A stretch of 64,000 nt of DNA from Mesocentrotus franciscanus. Taxonomy: Eukaryota; Echinodermata; Echinoidea; Camarodonta; Strongylocentrotidae. Below the pieces are notes generated by a model. That model was not told the origin of the DNA, ran no database searches, and saw nothing but the letters and a program-made list of their open reading frames with translations. Shown piece by piece: positions 25,494 through 34,400 of the stretch (position 1 is the stretch's first letter; each line of letters begins with the position of its first letter). The translations under genes were made by a program, and so were the position numbers. Location of the stretch: positions 4,896,827 to 4,960,826 of the forward strand of contig CP137682.1 in NCBI GenBank assembly GCA_037976565.1. Direction: 5' to 3'.

Positions 25494-28400
25494 GGGAGGG
25501 GGCATTCTATTAGGGTGGAGGCGCTAGCTTATGTCAAGCTAATACTTTAACCCTGAATATGTTTAGATACCTTAACAATATAGCGAAATAATAATGTAGA
25601 TATATCACCTGCATTGTTAACTAATATATCCACACCTCCTGGGTATTGAGATCGTATCTGGTTACATATACCCATCACGTCATCCTCCCGAGATAGATCG
25701 CCTCCTAGATAGGTAACTGGAACATTGTAGGTACTGTCAAGATAAAACAGACTTTAATCTAGTAGGAATGATCGGTTTTTTAAACTTCTTTCACTAATTG
25801 GATACTTTAAGAATGATATCTTTTGTAACATGTTCTGAAACTACGATTATATATTTTTCTTCTTAAAAAGTCATGTATGAACTTTTCCTCCCTTCATTTT
25901 GGATGCATGATCAATATATTAAAGTGACAAATTTTCAATTATCTTACTGGAGTGTTTTGCAAGCTAGTAGAAGAACATTATCGAGACAATACCTTTCAAT
26001 CTCTGTCTTGTGCTTTTGTATAAGTTGATCACTACCAAACCCCGTAATGTAAATGGAACGACCCTTGCTTGCCAATGCTCGTGCAATACCTAGGCCTATA
26101 CCACTTGTAGAACCGGTGATAAGTGCTACCTGTGCCATTCTGAAATAAGAATATGAAAGTCGATTAGAAAATTGATTTATAGCCCACCCCCCCCCCCCTA
26201 TTGTATGTTTTGCATTTGAGAAGAATCATTATGAAGCTAAAGACAGATAATACTTTGTATTGTCAATAGGGTTTTTTTTTTTTAAATAACAAAAAGATGA
26301 GCGTGAGTGAGAGAGAGAGAGAGAGAGAGAGGAGGGGGGGGGGGGAAGGGGTCATCCCCATTAATTAGCCCAATCGATTGTTTTATCTGACTTTTTTTTA
26401 ATAATTACCTCCAGTCGGTTGAAAGAAAAATGTCTGACAACTATCCCTTAAAGGTACTATGTCTCATTTGCAGGCCAAAAAAAAAATGAAAAGGTTACAT
26501 TCCAACGGCATTTAGAATTTCCTTCAAAACAAAAGGGCTTGAAAATGTCTTTTTGTGGGAAAATAAAGACCGTTAGCTGTCGAATCGAATTTTAATAGCT
26601 CATTTTATGTATGTTATTACCAAAGAAAAGAAGAAGTCAGTCAGTCATTCATTAGTGTCTGACAGTGAAGTCTAGAAAGTAAACGGGTTTCCTTGCATAA
26701 TTTAAATACTAGGACACTGCTAACGTTTAAATTTCACAGATAGGACATACGTGACATATTCATAATTCCTGCAAAGTTCAACAGAATTTGATGTTGGCTG
26801 CAAAAGGGATACACTACCTTTAAAGCAACATTAAGGGCCCTATAAAGGCGCGATATTAACACATAGACAAACAATATTACTCCCCCCTCCCGCCTGCAGA
26901 TATGCCCCGTAAATATCGTCAACTGAGCCCTCAACCCACTGATTACAGAGAGGGTAAGTAATTTATTAAACCAAATGATATGATATTGGATTTTATTGGC
27001 AACACTTGGTACAAAATCATTCAAATCAATGAGATCATACATGATGTTAGAAGAGCATTTTTGTCAAGAGAAGTGCAGATTATGATCGAGAACATATACT
27101 TACATTCAAAGTTTGAGCTGAGCAGCGATATACAATATCACACCCTCTGATAACTAGGCCTATGAACTTACTTCCAGCTCATACAAGTAATAATTATATA
27201 CCCGAAGTTACTCTTTGTTTCACGAGGTATATATATCATTCTAGATCTTACAGAGCGCACAATTCTATAGTTGTGAACGCCGTGTATACCACCGAATCAG
27301 TATTCTCTATACAGTGCTAAACTTCGACTTCTCAACATACATGACGATGCTATAGATAGATTGGAAGAGCTATAGGACCACTTACTGCGAATGCACCTCA
27401 TGTACATCGCAAGCACGTCTACTACACATATATAATTGTATTATATGACAGACAAAGACCCCGTTCTCATTCACTTCGTTGGAGCGGTCTACATTTATGT
27501 AACTCTTAGGTGAGTGAGAACGGTCAAAGACCCCGTTCTCATTCACTTCGTTGGAGCGGTCTAACTAAGACCCGTTCCTCAGGAGCGGTTCTTAGACCCC
27601 GTTCTCATTCACTTCGTTGGAGCGGTCTAACTAAGACCCGTTCCTCAGGAGCGGTTCTTAGGTGAGTGAGAACGGTCAAAGTGGTCCAGGAAGTGGACTT
27701 CTGGACCGCTCCAGAAGACCACCTCGGGAGGTGGTCTTGAGGAACGGGTCTTATTAAGAGCGGTTTGGAGCGCTCTAACGTGCGAGTGAGAACGGAAGCG
27801 TACTTTGAACGGAAGTGGTCTAGTGACGTTGCACGCGAAACATGTAGTACGGTACATACGCTTAGTATTCCGCGCGCGAAAAAATTTACCCGCTGACCTG
27901 AGCTGCCATAGCAACAAGACCACTTTGACTCGTGGAGCGGTTTAAGCCATAAAAACTGCTCGGAGTGTGAACCCTCGCAAACCGTTCCTCAAGACCCGTT
28001 CCTCTGGAGCGGTCTAACTAAGACCACTTTCAAAGTGAGTGAGAACGGGGTCTTAGGTGAGTGAGAACGGTCAAAGTGGTCCAGGAAGTGGACTTCTGGA
28101 CCGCTCCAGAAGACCACCTCGGGAGGTGGTCTTGAGGAACGGGTCTTATTAAGAGCGGTTTGGAGCGCTCTAACGTGCGAGTGTGAACGGAAGCGTACTT
28201 TGAACGGAAGTGGTCTAGTGACGTTGCACGCGAAACATGTAGTACGGTACATACGCTTATATTCCGCGCGCGAAAAATTTACCCGCTGACCTGAGCTGCC
28301 ATAGCAACAAGACCACTTTGACTCGTGGAGCGGTTTGAGCCATAAAAAACTGCTCGGAGTGTGAACCCTCGCAAACCGTTCCTCAAGACCCGTTCCTCTG

Positions 28401-31400
28401 GAGCGGTCTAACTAAGACCACTTTCAAAGTGAGTGAGAACGGGGTCTTAAAGTTGACTTGGAATAGCTGGCGCGTGATCGCGCATGTTCTGTTGTTTTGT
28501 TGTTTTTTATTTCCGTATAATAAAATCAGATAGAAATACATACAAAGTAATCATACAGAGAAAAAGGACAAAATACGGCTGGTAGCCCATTTTCAGCTGC
28601 AACTATATTGTTGCTGCTGGTCTTCCATGGGGCCAGTTTATACAATGTACAAAATATACATAATATTATAAATGAACAGAATAAATAATTACAAAGTATC
28701 AGTCGAAAACATAATATAAATAATTAAAGAGAGAAAAAATACATATATACATACATAAAGAAGTACAATAATAGGGTGATTGTAGTCTATTAAAGTTAGT
28801 CATAAAGGTGGCAAAAGTGGGTAGTTGACGCAAATCAGGGGATAATTTATTATATTGAAAAGAAGCTCTGTACACGAAAGTTCTTTTACAATAATTAGTT
28901 CTTGGCTTAGGTAAAGAGAGGTTATGTTCATTACGGAGGGAGTATGGCGAGGGTTTAAACTCAAACATGTCTTTCAAATATTCAGGGGTAATGTTATTTA
29001 ATGTTTTGTAAGTTAAGAGTAATAAATGGATTTTTAGCCTTTCACGTATCATTTGCCAACCAAGACAGCTATGAATTTGATTGGTAGAAGTATGCGAATA
29101 AGGGTTAACTTTTAGTATTATTCTACTGGCCCTATTTTGATTTTTTTTGGAGCTGTATTAAACAGTTACTGCTGGCAGATTGCCATACTACATCCCCGTA
29201 ATCAAAGTGAGGTAATATGATGGAATTATAGATTAATTTCAATTCAGACATATTCACAAATTGTCTTAGTCTTCACAAATAACATTTTACTTAGCTTGTT
29301 ACACGTCTGTTTAATGTGAATATCCCATTTTAATTTTTCATCCACAAAGTCATGTACACCGAGATATTTAAAGCTTTTTACTTGGGACAACCGTTGTTCT
29401 TTGATTTTGATATTCAAAAGCGGTTGTTTTCTAAGCATGTTATGTGTTCCTCGTAACATGCATACAGTTTTGTCGTAATAATGATCTTTAAGTTGTTGTT
29501 ATTCATCCACGCATCGAGGCTATTAATTTCTTTATTTAAAACATTTTCCACCAGTTTTGGATTTTTATACGAATAATAAATGACCGTGTCATCTGCATTA
29601 AGATGTACCTTGCAGGTGTTGAAAGCAGAATTTATGTTATTTATAAAAAAAAATAATAATGAACAACAGGGGCCCCAGTAAAGAACCTTGCGGCATACCT
29701 TTCGTAGTTAATCTGTCATCAGAAAGTACATTACTGACCGAAGTTTTTATTCTTCTGTTTGATAAATAGTGTTTGAACCACTATAATTTTATACCAGTTA
29801 CACCCATAGATTCAAGTTTAGATATAAGGATTAGGTGATCAACCATATCGAAGGCTTTTTGCAAGTCTACAAAAACTGTTCCAATGTAATTACCTTTATC
29901 GAAAGAGTAAAGCCAGTCATCTGTGACTGCGGCTAGTGCTGTCAGGGTGGAGTGTTTTGGACGAAAACCTGACCGATTTGGGTAAGCAAGGAATGAGACT
30001 TTAAATAATCAAGCACTTGTCGTTGAACGACTCTTTCCATAACTTTTGAGGTGCAAGGCATCAGTGAGATCGGCCTATAATTATTGAAATCAAGTTGATC
30101 TCCTTTTGTGTGTATCGGTATTACTTTTGCGACTTTCCATTTGTCAGGCACAACCCCTTCCGATAAAGATTTGTTGATTAAAAAGGTAAAAGACTTAATC
30201 ATTTCGGATATTGACTCTTTAAGAATATACATAGAAATTTCGACTAACCCTACGGATTTTTTCGTTTTCATTGACATTACTCGTTTCAAAACATAAGATT
30301 GAGATACATTAAAAAAAAAAATAATTTTGTCAGAAACCTCTCACCATGAGAATAAAGCCGGTTATTAGCCCTTTGGTTATTTGTGCATACATTAATTTGT
30401 CGCTATATCGGCAAAGTGGTTATTAAACTCATTCGCTATTACACTTGAATTTTCTTTCGGGAAAGTGCTGTTAGAAGAATTACAATTATTACCCATTAAA
30501 CCTTTGAGGTTGTCCAAGATTCATTTCTATTGGTAACTTCAGATAGTTTATCACATATGTATTTACGTTTGGATTTTCTTATCTCGATGGTAACTTTATT
30601 TGTCATGCGTTTATAGAGTTTTCATAAGTCATCACTGTTTCTCTTTTTAGCTTTCAGCTTTGCTTTATCTTTCTGTTTCATTAAAAAAAAGTATTTCACT
30701 GTTCATCCATGGGGAGGGTTTTCTCACTCTTCTTGTCTTTAATGGCATATGCTTGTTAACTACTTCTAACAGCAACTTTTTCCAGTCACTAACTGCATCA
30801 TTTATATCATTAAACTCTTTTACTTTCTTCCAGTTTTTATTACGCAAATCAGACCTGAAAGCTTCTAAATCTACATTTCTCGACTTTCTGAACCATACAA
30901 ATGTTTCACTTGGGGAAGTATGTTTACATTTCCACACGAAGTAACTGATATAATGGTCACTCATACCATTTTGAATAACACCAAACGATTTCACCTTATC
31001 GGGATAATCCGTTAACATTATGATCAACAAGACAAAGTGTGCAAGATATATCAGTTACTTTTGTATACAATGTATCATTTACTTGTTTCAAACAAAATAT
31101 ATCATTTATTTGATTATAAACTTTCGTATTTCCTTCAAAAGGTTTTTTTCGTGATATCACAGTTAATGTCGCCCATAATAATGAGTTGCCCATTGAGACT
31201 ATCCGCAAAAACCAAGAAGTCCTCATAGTGATTAAAAACCTCGACTTTTGAATTTGGTGGTCTCTACCAGTTAAACAATATAATTGGCTTCGTGTTCTTC
31301 AAACAAACTTTTATGCACAATGCTTCTAAATGTTCAAGAGAATCATGACTAACTAAGTTGAAATGAATAGACTCATGGATGTAAATGGCCACTCCACCCC

Positions 31401-34400
31401 CATTTCTATCCCTATCTTTTCGAAGTAATGAGTAATGGGGTTTATAAATTTCACTATCTGCAATAGAGCTGTCTAATCTAGTCTCATTCAGAGCAAGAAC
31501 TTGTATTTCATTTTCAAACATGATTTGCTTGATTTCTTCATGATATTTCTAAAGACTTACGATATTCAGGTGGACAAATTTAATCCCTTTACTAGACAGT
31601 TGATCATATTTTAAAGATATGTTCTCACTAGATTTACATAAGGGATATTTGTTACTAGCAGGCCCGTAGCCAGGGGCACGTGCCCCAAAAAAGAAAAGAA
31701 AAAAAAAATCAAACTCTGGCTACGGCCCTGGTTACTAGGATCGCCGACGTCGGACTCTGAATTATTCACAATATAATTTGGAAGATGGTTTAAAAGACAT
31801 CTTGAACACTCCCAATTTACAAAATGCTCATTAGGGTCATCGTAACTCTTTACAGATATTTCTGAACATGATATGTGTACCCAGCTTTGGCAAGAAGTGC
31901 AGAGAAGTGCTTTCTGATTTGCTTTGACACATTTACTACAGCGAACGCATGGAAATTGTTGTACCATTTAAAAACAAAGAAAAGAAGTATAACAAAAATA
32001 CACTAGTAAGAATACTACTCAACAAAACTGAATCATGTAAGAAACGTCAATAAGAAGCTTGTTTTTTAAAATAAATCTAATTGATCAGAAGTGTAGTAAA
32101 TACAGCGGTGTTGATATTCTATGCCAATTGTTTACTCAACTTGAAAGCGTTAAAGCGCACACCCCCATCAAATTAATTGTTAACAAATAAGAACTTGACT
32201 TTTGGCCTGCCTTTAGTGCATACCTGAAAACAGCTACACGCATTCAATATCCCATTTGCACGTATGATGAACATGGTTCTTTGCAGAGNNNNNNNNNNNN
32301 NNNNNNNNNNNNNNNNNNNNNNNNNNNNNNNNNNNNNNNNNNNNNNNNNNNNNNNNNNNNNNNNNNNNNNNNNNNNNNNNNNNNNNNNNNNNNNNNNNNN
32401 NNNNNNNNNNNNNNNNNNNNNNNNNNNNNNNNNNNNNNNNNNNNNNNNNNNNNNNNNNNNNNNNNNNNNNNNNNNNNNNNNNNNNNNNNNNNNNNNNNNN
32501 NNNNNNNNNNNNNNNNNNNNNNNNNNNNNNNNNNNNNNNNNNNNNNNNNNNNNNNNNNNNNNNNNNNNNNNNNNNNNNNNNNNNNNNNNNNNNNNNNNNN
32601 NNNNNNNNNNNNNNNNNNNNNNNNNNNNNNNNNNNNNNNNNNNNNNNNNNNNNNNNNNNNNNNNNNNNNNNNNNNNNNNNNNNNNNNNNNNNNNNNNNNN
32701 NNNNNNNNNNNNNNNNNNNNNNNNNNNNNNNNNNNNNNNNNNNNNNNNNNNNNNNNNNNNNNNNNNNNNNNNNNNNNNNNNNNNNNNNCCCTTCTTGAAG
32801 AATCCTGCCCGAGCGGTTCCATGGCTCCACTGTTGAAGCCCTTCTTGATGAATCCTGATCCTAGAGGTTCCATGGCACCACTGTTGAACCCTTTCTTGGT
32901 GAATCCTGATGACAGCGGTTCCATGGCATCATTATAGAACCCTTTCTTGATGAAACCTGCTCCTAGAGGTTCCATTGCACCATTATTGAACCCTTTCTTG
33001 ATAAATCCTGCTCCTAGAGGTTCCATGGCACCATTGTTGAATCCTTTCTTGATGAATCCTGATCCTAGAGGTTCCATGGCACCACTGTTGAACCCTTTCT
33101 TGATGAATCCTGATCCTAGAGGTTCCATGGCACCACTGTTGAACCCTTTCTTGATAAATCCTGCTCCTAGAGGTTCCATGGCACCATTATTGAACCCTTT
33201 CTTGATGAATCCTGATCCTAGAGGTTCCATTGCACCATTATTGAACCCTTTCTTGATAAATCCTGCTCCTAGAGGTTCCATGGCACCGTTGTTGAACCCT
33301 TTCTTGATGAAACCTGCTCCTAGTGGTTCCATGGCACCATTATTGAATCCTTTCTTGATAAACCCTGATCCTAGTGGTTCCATTGCACCACTATGGAACC
33401 CCTTCTTAAAGAATCCTGCTCCAAGTGGTTCCATGGCCCCACTGTTGAATCCCTTCTTGAAGAATCCTGCTCCGAGTGGTTCCATGGCCCCACTGTTGAA
33501 TCCCTTCTTGAAGAATCCTGCTCCAAGTGGTTCCATGGCCCCACTGTTGAATCCCTTCTTGAAGAATCCTGCTCCGAGTGGTTCCATGGCCCCACTATTG
33601 AATCCCTTCTTGAAGAATCCTGCCCGAGTGGTTCCATGGCCCCACTGTTGAATCCCTTCTTGAAGAATCTGCGCCGAGTGGTTCCATGGCCCCACTGTTG
33701 AATCCCTTCTTGATGAACCCTGAGCCAAGTGGTTCCATGGCACCTAATATGTTTGAAGAAAAAAGAAAGATTAAATATCAAGTTATAATGTACCCTGAAC
33801 AAATACCACATCAAAAGATTACCCCAATGGGACAAGTGCTTATCTTCTAGACCATCAGTGTGACTATATCTGGTTTATAATTGGTCTAGGAGGTAGTTGT
33901 CCGGGTGGTCATTGCCGGGGTCAGGTAGTCAAAGGTCAATGGGTCGTCGTCTGTGGTAGTTGTGGAAAATGTGGCAGTTGAGTGGTGTTCATTGAGTTGG
34001 GTTTTTGTAGGTTGGTAGTCATTTAGGTGGTAGTTCTCCAGAGACTCATTGCGGAGGGTATTCATTTGGGGTCGCTGGTCAAGTGGTCGTCGAGGTGGCA
34101 CTTGTCATGCTTGATGCCAAGGGCCTGATAGTCTAGGAGTTGTTATTTGATGGTGGTAATCGTCCAGAATATATTTAAGAGGCTGGTAATCAAGGATCAA
34201 TTGTCTGTGTGGCTGTTGTCCGTGGGTTCATGGGCGATGCAGTGGTAGTCACAAGAATGTTCGTTGTCTGGGCTTTGTAGTCATTAGGAAACAGTCCATG
34301 TGGAGATTGTCAGTGAATTGTTAATACAGGGGTAGCCACCTTGATGATTGAGGCTTGTAATACAGGGTTAGACGTCTTATTGGTATGTGGGACCTAGTAA

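Larger units (their letters stand above)
28490..31970 (-). mobile_element. LINE B: nearly full-length, decayed CR1/L2-like retrotransposon
   Basis: Minus-strand non-LTR element of about 3.4 kb. In order: PHD-type finger (31,967 downward), endonuclease (31,521-30,996), linker (30,944-30,665), reverse transcriptase (30,289 to about 29,244) and C-terminal domain (29,052-28,699). The 3' end is an A/C-rich tail of AAAACAACA type near 28,490. It is broken by multiple frameshifts and stops and by a 72-bp MITE at 31,659-31,730. Confidence 0.85.

Noticed and set aside
27645..28252. Two ORFs sharing [20 protein letters not shown]
   Set aside because: Both are read from the duplicated 395-bp unit of a TIR element with many inverted words; no domain or start context.
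32244..32288. Continuation of the neuropeptide frame into [14 protein letters not shown]
   Set aside because: The frame is carried through 500 N of unknown true length, so the join is meaningless.
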